Assembly (NCBI GenBank): GCA_965205735.1
Contig: OZ242179.1
Location: forward strand, 1,054,001-1,118,000
Direction of reading: 5' to 3'
Length of the DNA stretch: 64,000 nucleotides
Source of the DNA: VXNE01 sp965205735
Lineage (GTDB): Bacteria; Pseudomonadota; Gammaproteobacteria; Pseudomonadales; Azotimanducaceae
Numbering within the stretch: position 1 is the first letter of the stretch; the number at the start of each line of letters is the position of its first letter. The translations under genes were made by a program, and so were the position numbers. The notes under the pieces are model-generated. The model ran no database searches. It saw nothing but the letters and a program-made list of their open reading frames with translations, and was not told the DNA's origin. Shown here piece after piece: positions 41,207 to 49,600 of the stretch.

Positions 41207-43806
41207 AGCCGATGAACGCATTCCACGGAAGCGCCGCGACGCTCAATGAAATCGATGTGCTGGACGCCCAGCGCGAGCTGGTCCGACATGCCTCGGTGGA
41301 GCTCTCGCCGCGCCAACTTGCATCGACGGGCCCGCTCACTGACCACCTGTCCCGAGGCACGCGGGTCTACATTCCCACCATTCCAGGCGCGGCGTGGAGC
41401 GAGTCCATCGCCGCCTGCCGACGCCTCAGCACCGAGGGCATGCTGCCGGTGCCGCATTTCCCGGCGCGGCTGCTGAAAAGCTCCGGACAACTCGACGACC
41501 GGCTAGGCGAACTCGCCGAAGCCGGCGTCGGCGACCTGTTGCTGGTGGCTGGAGACCATAAACACGCGGCAGGCCCCTACCACGACACGCTCGATGTGCT
41601 CGAGTCCGGCAAGCTGACCGAGCACGGCTTTCGCCGTCTCGGCGTCACCGCCTACCCGGAAGGACACCCGTTGGCGCCGCGCGCGGAACTCGAAGCAGCC
41701 TTGGCGCGCAAGATCGACTACGCCAACGCAACCGGCACCGAGATGTGGATCGTCACCCAGTTTACCTTTGCGTCGGCGCCCGCCATCGCCTGGCTTGCAG
41801 CGACGCGAGACCGGGGCTGTCCGCTGCCGGTCTACATCGGCCTGCCGGGTCCCGCCCGGTTGCGGACCTTGTTGGCTTTCGCCGCCCGCTGCGGCGTCAG
41901 CGCGTCCGCGCGGATGCTGACCCGGCAGCCGCGCGTGATACGTTTGCTCAAGAACTGGACGCCGGACGATGTCCTGCAGGGACTGGCCCGATACCGGGTG
42001 GAGTCGCCCGGCACGACGCTCGCCGGAATTCACCTGTTCACCTTCGGCGGCCTGCCGCGCACGTCTCGCTGGCTGCGGACCAACGGCGCGACAACAACCG
42101 CTGGCGAGATTGTTGGCTTCCGTGCAACCGCCCCCCAAGTCGCCCGCGGTGTTCCCGACGACGACTCGGGGGGCCTGCGCCCCATCATTCCCCTCGCCAA
42201 AGCGCGCCTTGGCGTCGGCGGGCATCTCCTGACGCCGTATGGTCACTACAAGGCGAAGCTGTCGCTTGATCATGGCATCGAAAGCAGCCACGCGCCGAAG
42301 CGAGATGGCAAGCTGGTGCTGGTGACCGCCATCTCGCCGACCGCCGCTGGCGAGGGAAAGACCACGACCAGTATCGGTCTGAGCGATGCGCTGAACCTGC
42401 TCGGCGTGCGCGCGACGGTTTGCCTGCGCGAGCCGTCCCTGGGCCCGTGCTTCGGCATGAAGGGCGGCGCGACCGGCGGCGGTCGCGCCCAGGTCGTGCC
42501 CATGGCGGACATCAACCTGCACTTCAATGGCGACCTGCACGCCGTTTCCGCAGCGAACAACCTGCTCGCCGCCGTACTCGACAGCCACATGTATTGGGGC
42601 AACGCGCTCGATATGGATCCGGCGACAATCTCATGGCGTCGGGCCATCGACCTTAACGACCGCGCGCTGCGCGAGATAGAGCTCAGCCTCGGGCGAGGCG
42701 CCCATCGAACCGGCGGTTTCGATATCACCGCCGCGTCCGAGGTCATGGCGGTGCTTTGCCTCGCTCGCGACCGTGCGGATCTGCTGCAGCGCCTTGGCCG
42801 CATCGTGATCGGGCGCAGTCGAGCCGGCGAACCGGTCACGGCCCGGGACCTGGGGGTCGATGGCGCGATGGCCGCGCTGCTGAGCGACGCCCTGCAACCC
42901 AACCTGGTGCAAAGCCTCGAAGGCAACCTGGCATTCGTCCACGGCGGCCCGTTCGCCAATATCGCCCACGGTTGCAGCTCCGTGGTCGCGACGCGCGCCG
43001 CCTTGGCCCTGTCCGATGTGGTGGTCACCGAAGCAGGTTTCGGCGCTGATCTGGGCGCTGAGAAATTCCTCGACATCAAGTACCGCCAATCCGGCCTGCT
43101 TCCCGACGTGGCGGTGCTGGTGTGCACCGTGCGGGCGTTGAAGTTCCAGGCGGGCATCGCCCAGCGCAACCTGGTGACACCGGATGCCGCCGCCGTCCGC
43201 GCCGGCGCGCCGAACCTTGCGCGCCACATTGCGATCCTGAAAAGGCTCGGGTTGAAAACAGTGATCGCCATCAACCGCTTCGCTGACGACACCGACGACG
43301 AGATTGCCGCTATCGAAGCCATTGCCAGCCGACAGGGCGTCGAAGCCGTTGCCTCCACGCATTGGGTCGACGGCGGCGCCGGCGCTACCGCGCTCGCCCA
43401 AGCCGTACTCACCAAGCTTGAAGAGGCCCCCTCGGAGGTCGAACTACTCTATCCCGACGAACTTCCTCTACAGCAAAAGATCGAGCGCATTGCCACGAGC
43501 CTCTACGGCGCGAAGGCCGTGTCCGTGGACCCGATCGCGGCGCGCCAGCTAGAGGAGTTCGAAGCACTGGGCTACGGCCATCTACCGGTATGCATCGCCA
43601 AGACCCAGTACAGTTTCTCGGCCGACCCGAAGGCCAAAGGCGCACCGGAAGGGCACGTGCTCCCGGTGCGGGAAGCGCGCCTCGCCGCCGGCGCCGGATT
43701 TGTCGTCGTCGTCTGCGGCGACGTCATGACCATGCCCGGCCTGCCGCGCCTCCCCGCCGCGCTTGATATCGGGGTCGACGCACGCGGGCGAGTCACGGGA
43801 TTGTAG
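41203..43806 (+). CDS. Fusion of MetF-like methylenetetrahydrofolate reductase and formate-tetrahydrofolate ligase
   Basis: One uninterrupted 867-codon frame. Residues 1-300 resemble MetF-type (beta/alpha)8 reductases: TRVYIPTIPGAAW, GDLLLVAGDHKHAAGPYHDTLDVLES, RKIDYANATGTEMWIVTQFTF, GLPGPARLRTLLAFAARCGV and LFTFGGLPRTSRWL. From about 320 to the end is a complete Fhs: YGHYKAKLSLD, P-loop VTAISPTAAGEGKTTTSIGL, CLREPSLGPCFGMKGGATGGG, NLHFNGDLHAVSAANNLLAA, FGADLGAEKFLDIK, AKTQYSFSADPKAKG and CGDVMTMPGLPRLPAAL. Together the halves could take 5-methyl-THF from the demethylase toward formate with ATP gain, though the methylene-to-formyl step (FolD) is not encoded here. Start: TTG 41203 coupled to the upstream stop, or ATG 41212. 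Confidence 0.88.
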   Translation: MKPMNAFHGSAATLNEIDVLDAQRELVRHASVELSPRQLASTGPLTDHLSRGTRVYIPTIPGAAWSESIAACRRLSTEGMLPVPHFPARLLKSSGQLDDRLGELAEAGVGDLLLVAGDHKHAAGPYHDTLDVLESGKLTEHGFRRLGVTAYPEGHPLAPRAELEAALARKIDYANATGTEMWIVTQFTFASAPAIAWLAATRDRGCPLPVYIGLPGPARLRTLLAFAARCGVSASARMLTRQPRVIRLLKNWTPDDVLQGLARYRVESPGTTLAGIHLFTFGGLPRTSRWLRTNGATTTAGEIVGFRATAPQVARGVPDDDSGGLRPIIPLAKARLGVGGHLLTPYGHYKAKLSLDHGIESSHAPKRDGKLVLVTAISPTAAGEGKTTTSIGLSDALNLLGVRATVCLREPSLGPCFGMKGGATGGGRAQVVPMADINLHFNGDLHAVSAANNLLAAVLDSHMYWGNALDMDPATISWRRAIDLNDRALREIELSLGRGAHRTGGFDITAASEVMAVLCLARDRADLLQRLGRIVIGRSRAGEPVTARDLGVDGAMAALLSDALQPNLVQSLEGNLAFVHGGPFANIAHGCSSVVATRAALALSDVVVTEAGFGADLGAEKFLDIKYRQSGLLPDVAVLVCTVRALKFQAGIAQRNLVTPDAAAVRAGAPNLARHIAILKRLGLKTVIAINRFADDTDDEIAAIEAIASRQGVEAVASTHWVDGGAGATALAQAVLTKLEEAPSEVELLYPDELPLQQKIERIATSLYGAKAVSVDPIAARQLEEFEALGYGHLPVCIAKTQYSFSADPKAKGAPEGHVLPVREARLAAGAGFVVVVCGDVMTMPGLPRLPAALDIGVDARGRVTGL

Positions 43807-43831
43807 GTCCGCCGGGTCTCGGGCTAGTGAA

Positions 43832-44662
43832 GTGAACACGGCGGTGGCGTTCGAGCGTTGGAAACCCGGGACCCCGCCCCGCGCCTTAAGCGAAGCACTG
43901 TTCGAAGGTGCGTTGGTGGTGTTTGACGGCCTGCGGCCGGTGACGCGTTTGGTCGACCGCGTGCGGGCGATCCTCACGCGAGTATTCGAGACGGAAGAAC
44001 CCTCCGTTCGTGAGTGCCATTTGTCCGCGTCCCGCTTTCGGCGCCTGGCGATGCGGGCGCGCGAGGTGGTCGCCCGGGACACGACGGTCGCTCGGCACTG
44101 GTGCGACACGCTGACGGTGATCGGCTACCGCCGGGACGCGACCTGGCTAGACCGGATCCGGTTGCGCGCGGCGCCGTCGCGCAGTGGTATCGATCACCCG
44201 CGTCTGCAAACGCTGCCCCCGCACCGCGACACCTGGGGATCCGGCATCATGGCGCAAATCAACTGGTGGTTGCCGCTGTATCCGCTGGCCGAGGGCAGAA
44301 CGATGCTGCTTTGGCCCAACGCGTTTCGCCATCCGGTCGCGAACAACAGCGCCGAATGGAACTTCGAAGCGTTCAAGAACGGCGGCCGCGAGGACTATCC
44401 GCTCTTGCCGGTTGCCTGCACGCGCCCCGCCCAGCCGGGGGTGCCCGTGCTCATCGAGCCCGGCCAGCTTCTGGCCTTTTCGGCTGCGCACCTGCACGCT
44501 GGCGCGAGCGATGCGTCGGGCCGGACCAGGTTTGGCGTCGACACCCGCTCGGTGTGGGAACCGGATCGAAGCTCTGGCCGGGGTGCGCCGAACGTGGACG
44601 GCGCAGCGCGCGCCGAGATGTGGCGGTGGTACCGTGCGCCGCAAGTCCAAGGGGAACCGTAA
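43832..44662 (+). CDS. Fe(II)/2-oxoglutarate oxygenase-like protein
   Basis: About 276 residues. LPPHRDTWGSGIMAQINWWLPLYPL supplies an HxD-type metal motif, and LLAFSAAHLHAGASDASGRTRFGVDTR supplies the distal His and the Arg for 2-oxoglutarate, as in phytanoyl-CoA-hydroxylase-like enzymes. The substrate is unknown; its place between the fused folate enzyme and a dimethylglycine-dehydrogenase-like protein suggests a methylated amine or amino acid, perhaps an N-demethylation or hydroxylation step. GTG 43832 is chosen because the ATG at 43763 lies inside the previous gene. It ends one base before the next ATG. Confidence 0.7.
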   Translation: MNTAVAFERWKPGTPPRALSEALFEGALVVFDGLRPVTRLVDRVRAILTRVFETEEPSVRECHLSASRFRRLAMRAREVVARDTTVARHWCDTLTVIGYRRDATWLDRIRLRAAPSRSGIDHPRLQTLPPHRDTWGSGIMAQINWWLPLYPLAEGRTMLLWPNAFRHPVANNSAEWNFEAFKNGGREDYPLLPVACTRPAQPGVPVLIEPGQLLAFSAAHLHAGASDASGRTRFGVDTRSVWEPDRSSGRGAPNVDGAARAEMWRWYRAPQVQGEP

Positions 44663-47095
44663 ATGGCGCAACATGCTCGCGTGGTGGTCATCGGCGGTGG
44701 TGTGGTCGGCGTCGCCACCCTCTATCACCTGGCTCGCAAGGGCTGGTCGGACGTGGCGCTGCTGGAGCGCAAGGAACTGACCTCGGGTTCGACGTGGCAC
44801 GCCGCCGGCCTCTTGCCGCTATTCAACATGAGCTACTCGGTGGGCCAGATTCACAAGTACTCGGTGAACCTCTACCGCACGCTTGCAGAGGAGACCGGCC
44901 TCGACGCGGGCCTGCGCATCGTCGGCAACATACGCTTGGCGATGACGCCGGATCGCATGGACGAGTACCGCCAGTACGCGGGCGTCGCGCGCACCATCGG
45001 CGTGAATGTCGAGTTCCTTAGCCCCGAAGAGGTGCACGACATCTGGCCGCTGGCGATCACCGATGGACTTATCGGCGCCATGCGCCACCCCGACGATGGC
45101 TACATTCAGCCGGCCGATCTCACACAGGCGTTGGCGCGCGGCGCCCGCCTCCGGGGCGCCTCGATCCATCGCCAGACCTGCGTCACCGGCATCGAGCAGA
45201 CACCCGGCGGCGAGTGGCTGGTACGCACCGACAAGGGCGACTGGATAGCCGAGCACGTGGTGTCCGCGACGGGCAACTTCGCGCGCCGCACGGGTGCCAT
45301 GGTCGGCCTCGACGTCCCGGTGCTGCCGGTACAGCACCAATACATGGTGACCGAGACGCATCCGGAAATCCTCGCCCGGCACGAACAGGGCTTGCCGGAG
45401 TTGGGCGTGCTGCGCGAATCCGACGGCTCCTGGTACATGCGCGAAGAAGCCGGCGGCCTGTTACTCGGTCCGTACGAGAAAGGCGCTCCGGCATGCTACC
45501 TGGACGGCCCCGACCCAGACAGCGAGTACGAACTCTTCAACGACGACATCGACCGCCTGACCCCGCACATCGAGTCCGCCATTCGCCGCGTGCCGGTATT
45601 CGAGGAGTTGGGGATCAAGCGCGTCTACAACGGCGCCATCGCCTACACGCCGGACGGCAGCCCCATCGTCGGCCCCGCATGGGACAAGCGCAACTTCTGG
45701 CTCAACGAGGGCCACAGCTTCGGCATCACCGCCGCGGCCGGTGCCGGCTGGCAACTCGCCGAGTGGATCGTCGAAGGCGAGCCCACCATCGACATGCTCG
45801 GCGTCGACCCGCGCCGATTCGGCGACTACGCCACCGGCGCCTATCTGAAAGCGAAGAACGAGGAAGCCTACGCCAACGTCTTCACGATCCACTTTCCGGA
45901 CGAGGAGCGGCCCGCCGGACGGCCGCTGCGCACAGCGCCGTGCCACGGGAGAATGCGCGACCTGGGCGCGGTATTTGGCCAGAAGTTCGGCTGGGAGCGG
46001 CCCAACTGGTTCGCCCCCGAAGGCGTCGCGCAGGAAGACCACTGGTCGTTTCGCCGTTCGCGCTGGTTCGGGCCCGTGGGCGCCGAGTGCCGCAATGTCC
46101 GCGACAACGTCGGCATGCTCGACATGACCGCGTTCGCCAAGGCCCGGGTCAGCGGCCCCGGAGCGGCGACATTCCTGGACCGGTTCGTAGCCAATCGCCT
46201 GCCCAGGCGGGGCCGCATCGGACTGTGCCATGCGCTCAACACGCGGGGCGGCGTGCATTCCGAGTTCACCATCCACCGCGAGGCGGCGGATCGTTTCTAC
46301 CTGGTGTCGGCCGGCGCCTTCCAGCGGCTGGATCACGACTGGCTGCGGCGCCAGATGCCGACCGATGGCTCTGTTCAATTCGAGAACCTGACGGCTGCGA
46401 TGGGCGTCCTGGTCGTGGCCGGGCCGAAATCACGGGAACTCCTGTCGCGCGTCTGCGACACCGACCTTTCCAACGCTTCGTTCCGTTGGCTCACCGGCCG
46501 CGACGCGACCATCGGCCTCGCGCCCGCGAAGCTTTTGCGGCTCAACTTTGTCGGCGAACTCGGCTGGGAGATCCACCACGGCATCGAGTATCAGAACACC
46601 ATTTTCGACGCGCTGATGGAAGCGGGAGACGACCTCGGCCTCAAGCCTTTCGGCATCCGCGCCATGGACTCCCTGCGCGTCGAGAAGTCCTACCGGATGA
46701 TCGGTACCGAGCTATCCATCGAGTATGCCGCCCTGGAATCCGGTCTCGACCGTTTCGTGCGCCTGGACAAGGACGATTTCACCGGTCGCGCGGGACTCCT
46801 GGAATGGCACCAGCGCGGGTTCGCAAACCGTTTTGTCACCCTGGCGGTGAACGGCCCCGAAGACGCCGACCCCATCGGCAACAATCCGCTCTATGTCGGC
46901 GGCGAGATGGTCGGCAGGGCAACCAGCGGCAACTACGGCTTCCGGCTGGAGCAGTCTCTCGCATTGGCGATGGTGCGACCGGAACTCGGCGAGGTTGGCA
47001 CGGCGCTGGAGATCGAGATCCTCGGCGGACGGTACCCGGCAAGGGTGGTGCAGGAGAGCCCCTGGGACCCCGAAAACGAACGATTGCGGGGGTGA
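44663..47095 (+). CDS. Dimethylglycine dehydrogenase-like FAD/THF enzyme
   Basis: An 810-residue two-domain flavoprotein. The N-terminal DAO domain has VVVIGGGVVGVATLYHLARKGW, TSGSTWHAAGLLP (His is the usual covalent-FAD site), YMVTETHPEI and NEGHSFGITAAAGAGWQLAEWIVEG. The C-terminal GcvT-like domain has VRDNVGMLDMTAFAKARVSGPGA, LNFVGELGWEIHHGIEYQ, KPFGIRAMDSLRVEKSYRMIG and the ending RVVQESPWDPENERLRG. Relatives oxidatively demethylate dimethylglycine or sarcosine and give the carbon to THF as methylene-THF. Position right before the sox cluster supports dimethylglycine as substrate, by inference. Confidence 0.9.
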   Translation: MAQHARVVVIGGGVVGVATLYHLARKGWSDVALLERKELTSGSTWHAAGLLPLFNMSYSVGQIHKYSVNLYRTLAEETGLDAGLRIVGNIRLAMTPDRMDEYRQYAGVARTIGVNVEFLSPEEVHDIWPLAITDGLIGAMRHPDDGYIQPADLTQALARGARLRGASIHRQTCVTGIEQTPGGEWLVRTDKGDWIAEHVVSATGNFARRTGAMVGLDVPVLPVQHQYMVTETHPEILARHEQGLPELGVLRESDGSWYMREEAGGLLLGPYEKGAPACYLDGPDPDSEYELFNDDIDRLTPHIESAIRRVPVFEELGIKRVYNGAIAYTPDGSPIVGPAWDKRNFWLNEGHSFGITAAAGAGWQLAEWIVEGEPTIDMLGVDPRRFGDYATGAYLKAKNEEAYANVFTIHFPDEERPAGRPLRTAPCHGRMRDLGAVFGQKFGWERPNWFAPEGVAQEDHWSFRRSRWFGPVGAECRNVRDNVGMLDMTAFAKARVSGPGAATFLDRFVANRLPRRGRIGLCHALNTRGGVHSEFTIHREAADRFYLVSAGAFQRLDHDWLRRQMPTDGSVQFENLTAAMGVLVVAGPKSRELLSRVCDTDLSNASFRWLTGRDATIGLAPAKLLRLNFVGELGWEIHHGIEYQNTIFDALMEAGDDLGLKPFGIRAMDSLRVEKSYRMIGTELSIEYAALESGLDRFVRLDKDDFTGRAGLLEWHQRGFANRFVTLAVNGPEDADPIGNNPLYVGGEMVGRATSGNYGFRLEQSLALAMVRPELGEVGTALEIEILGGRYPARVVQESPWDPENERLRG

Positions 47096-47254
47096 GCGGA
47101 GCCTGTCGGATTGGCGCGCAAGCGCCAACGTCGACGGGGCATCGGACGCCTCGTGGGGTGCATCCATGAGGACGTTGCGGTCGGGCTCTTCCCCGCCTTA
47201 TCCTGCGACGCATCTACCCAGAAATCCGAATCATCACCACACCGGAGGGATTCA

Positions 47255-47491
47255 ATGGCAACAATCCAGAGCGTCGGACAAAACCGGTGGGTCGTCCATT
47301 TGGGCAGCCCCGATGAGTCTCAAGTGACCGTCGAAGTTCACATGAAGCCGGAAACAGCCAAGAAGATAGCGGACCGCGAAACGCAACGAATCGCCGCGTT
47401 GAATCCGAGTCGCGACGACTTGGAGCCTCAGACGGTTGCCTCGGCCGTTCTGTCGGTATTGGGCATCTTTGCGACCGGTAGCCGCCTATGA
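47255..47491 (+). CDS. Small hypothetical protein
   Basis: A 78-residue protein starting MATIQSVGQNRWVVHLGSPD with VTVEVHMKPETAKKIADRETQRIAAL, no recognised family. CGGAGGG lies 5 nt ahead of the ATG at 47255, which makes it a credible gene; the longer frame from 47111 has no ribosome site and a low-complexity leader. It converges with the PIN gene, four bases from its end. Confidence 0.55.
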   Translation: MATIQSVGQNRWVVHLGSPDESQVTVEVHMKPETAKKIADRETQRIAALNPSRDDLEPQTVASAVLSVLGIFATGSRL

Positions 47492-47495
47492 CCTG

Positions 47496-48104
47496 TTAGG
47501 TGTCTTGCCACAACCCTGCGACACGTTTCGCCTCTTCGCGCGTCGGGAAGCCAGCCAAAGGGATCGTCTGACGCCAAACACCCGCTGGGTCTGAAATCTC
47601 CACTCGGAACGCACCATCCTCGGTGATCTTTATGACCCGGCAAATGCATCTTTCGCCCAAGTGCTTTTCCAGCAATGGGATCAGATCTTGCGGCTTGCAC
47701 GCAGCTTCATGGCCTTTGATGAAGTCGGCGTCGTTGGTAAGAATGGTATCGATACCTTCGAGCAAGCCCGCCGCGGCGACCTGTGCATCCTCAAAGGACA
47801 GGTCGTCGTAACCTATGGCGGCCTTCAGCACATCCTCCGTCAAGGGCACAACCTGAAGTAGCCGCATCGTCTCAGCCGCCAAGAGACGTTCCCGTTTGGT
47901 TCGACCCGGCCCGGGCGTTGCGCCGCGATGACAGATCACTCCGAAAGCTGAGGCGCATACGAAACCTTTCACCGCATCAAGTTCCGCAAAGGTCAGAGCC
48001 CGGGCCGCTGGGATAGCGTTCTCCCTCTGGCAGAAAACATCAAGCAGGACGTTGGCATCGAATAGAACCCGGAGCGGCTCTCCACGCTTTAGGCGTGCAT
48101 CCAA
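47496..48104 (-). CDS. PIN-domain toxin-like RNase with C-terminal extension
   Basis: About 202 residues. PIN features: strand 1 with Asp in LRVLFDANVLLDVFCQREN, ALTFAELDAVKGFVCASA, LSFEDAQVAAAGLLEGIDTILTNDADFIKG carrying the later acidic residues. The usual mid-domain Glu is not obvious. After the PIN fold come about 55 residues (CRVIKITEDGAFRVEISDPAGVWRQTIPLAGF), an extra beta-rich domain that I do not recognise. I choose TTG 48104, immediately after the antitoxin stop; the open frame extends to 48290 but that part lies inside the antitoxin gene. Confidence 0.7.
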   Translation of the reverse strand: MDARLKRGEPLRVLFDANVLLDVFCQRENAIPAARALTFAELDAVKGFVCASAFGVICHRGATPGPGRTKRERLLAAETMRLLQVVPLTEDVLKAAIGYDDLSFEDAQVAAAGLLEGIDTILTNDADFIKGHEAACKPQDLIPLLEKHLGERCICRVIKITEDGAFRVEISDPAGVWRQTIPLAGFPTREEAKRVAGLWQDT

Positions 48105-48105
48105 G

Positions 48106-48378
48106 TCATCGAGAATTGGGTCGCGACGCACGTTTTGTTGTGTCCAACTCAGCGGAGCTGTCTTCGTCAGCCTTATCGGATGAATCGACAAGGGCACCAA
48201 ACATCCTCTCCACCGTTGGCGAAAGGCCGACTCGCAATCGGACCTCTCTCGGCACCTTCTCATCACCAAGCGTTGCGTCGCTGCGCTCATCTGGCACGGC
48301 CATGCCTCCTTCCGAATCCAACCCGCTCATCCTCCCTACCGTGCCACAACCGATCCCGACGGACAATATCCGCAGCAT
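48106..48378 (-). CDS. Putative antitoxin upstream of the PIN protein
   Basis: A 90-residue acidic protein (MLRILSVGIGC, then VPREVRLRVGLSPTVERMFGALVDSSDKADEDSSAELD) of no recognised family. Its position one base before the PIN start and its size suggest antitoxin. GGGAG lies just before the ATG at 48378. PAL copy 3 and MITE sequences lie directly upstream, so its promoter may have been rearranged. Confidence 0.5.
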   Translation of the reverse strand: MLRILSVGIGCGTVGRMSGLDSEGGMAVPDERSDATLGDEKVPREVRLRVGLSPTVERMFGALVDSSDKADEDSSAELDTTKRASRPNSR

Positions 48379-48396
48379 GGACTCCCTGCGTGTCGA

Positions 48397-48416
48397 GCGA
48401 GGGGTCTCCCCCTCGC
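48397..48416. repeat. PAL hairpin copy 3 (flank missing)
   Basis: Perfect hairpin GCGAGGGG-TCTC-CCCCTCGC without the usual CCCCGGCTGAAGG flank. It abuts the truncated MITE-C remnant and lies about 20 bp upstream of the putative antitoxin start. Confidence 0.75.
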
Positions 48417-48424
48417 ATGCAAAA

Positions 48425-48532
48425 CGCGTTGTGGCCCTTGCGAATATGCCCGATATTCATTGCGGACCACGCCTTGCATTGACGCGCATGGCGAACTTAA
48501 GAAGTACCAGAAATTCGCGGGACACGACACTA
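48425..48532. mobile_element. MITE-C copy 1, 5'-truncated
   Basis: Matches the right half of MITE-C copy 2 (55633-55736), sharing GCGTTGTGGCCCTTGCGAAT, GCCCGATATTC and GCGGACCACGCCTTGCATT, and ending in the GACACGACACTA terminus. Its left end is missing and replaced by PAL copy 3. The right TA is shared with MITE-A copy 2. Confidence 0.75.
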
Positions 48533-48740
48533 GTGTTCCGTCAAGTCCAAAAATGCGAGTGTAGCTGCGAGGGATTTTGGTTCCTGGCAAGGCGCGACGA
48601 CGCGGTGTGGTAGGTCCCACACAAGGAGGAGCAACGGAGCCTTCAGCCGGGAAGCGCGAGGGGATACCCCTCGCAAGAAAACTATCCAGGGGCCAAAAAG
48701 ATCCGCAGATACCCGTAGATTTGGGCTTGACGGAGCACTA
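48531..48740. mobile_element. MITE-A copy 2, reversed, with nested PAL
   Basis: A 210-bp copy in the opposite orientation to copy 1. Ends TAGTGTTCCGTCAAG and CTTGACGGAGCACTA, both in CTAG. Internal sequence matches copy 1 except for an insertion (about 48636-48687) holding the PAL element. The right-hand CTA forms the stop codon of the HD-domain gene. Confidence 0.82.
48637..48674 (+). repeat. PAL element copy 4, nested in MITE-A copy 2
   Basis: Flank GAGCCTTCAGCCGGGAAGC followed by hairpin GCGAGGGG-ATA-CCCCTCGC. Same orientation relative to its flank as the coding copies. Confidence 0.88.
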
Positions 48741-49349
48741 GTCCCGGTCCGGCCAGTCGCGGGTCGTGTGCTCGCCCCAGGGTTTGCGCGCAAAGATGCG
48801 CTCGACCATGGGCACGAAGCGGTCGATGGCGAATGTGTCGTAATCCGGGTCGAACGACGTCTGGTCATATTCGTCGCAGAAACGCAGGGTCATGTCGAAG
48901 GCAGGATGCCCGCGGTGGCACTCGCGCGCGTTTGCATCCTGACCGATCTTGTCGAAGTAGTAATAGCCCTGGAACAGGCCATGCTGCAGCACCATCCAGT
49001 AGGTGTGCTTCGCGACATAGGGTCGCAGTACCGCAGCGCTCAGTTCGGCATGGTTCTCCGGTGACAGCACGTCACCGATGTCGTGGACGAGTGAGGCGAC
49101 CGCGATCTCCTCGCACTCGCCGGCGCGCAACGCCCGTGTGGCCGTCTGCAGCGAGTGCTGGTAGCGGTCGACGCGGTACCCGAGCAAACCGTCCCTGAGG
49201 TTTTCAAGGTAGGCGAGCACGCGGTCGCCGGTCTTCGCGATATAGGGTTTCGCAAGCTCGTCGAGGAGCGCATAGTCCTCTGCGGTGCCTTGATCCATGC
49301 GCGTGAATTCGACGCGCCGCGAAGGCTTCGCAGCGCTCGAACCGACCAT
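48738..49349 (-). CDS. HD-domain protein (phosphohydrolase or PhnZ/MIOX-like oxygenase)
   Basis: About 203 residues. HD metal motifs: QHSLQTATRA, VASLVHDIGDVLSPENHAE, QHGLFQGYYYF and CDEYDQTSFDPDYD. This HD subgroup is annotated as phosphohydrolase, but the same fold includes the diiron oxygenases PhnZ, TmpB and MIOX; beside betaine and sarcosine genes an oxygenase role is conceivable but unproven. Start uncertain: ATG 49349 (VGSSAAKPSRRVEFTRMDQG) fits family length; ATG 49298 and longer options exist. The stop TAG is the terminus of MITE-A copy 2. Confidence 0.72.
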   Translation of the reverse strand: MVGSSAAKPSRRVEFTRMDQGTAEDYALLDELAKPYIAKTGDRVLAYLENLRDGLLGYRVDRYQHSLQTATRALRAGECEEIAVASLVHDIGDVLSPENHAELSAAVLRPYVAKHTYWMVLQHGLFQGYYYFDKIGQDANARECHRGHPAFDMTLRFCDEYDQTSFDPDYDTFAIDRFVPMVERIFARKPWGEHTTRDWPDRD

Positions 49350-49600
49350 GTGGGATGGGTTGGCGGTTTCGCCCCTGTCGGGGGTGCGAGCAGAGTTTGG
49401 GGGTTTCATCGGGCCGAACCTCGTACCCACCTCAAGTGGCGGAATTATGGTCCAATTCAACTGCCCTTCAAGACTTGGCTGCCCACTTCGACCATGGAGC
49501 CCATGTTCTCGACCAAGCCACGACAATCTGCGTAGACCGAGGCCCGAATGTCCTGTAAGGTTTTTGTTCAAATTCGCCTCTGAATCGGAAGGGGACGAAG

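Noticed and set aside
45214..47169. Long second plus-strand frame (651 codons) inside the DMGDH-like gene
   Set aside because: Arg/His/Pro-rich out-of-frame shadow of the conserved gene.
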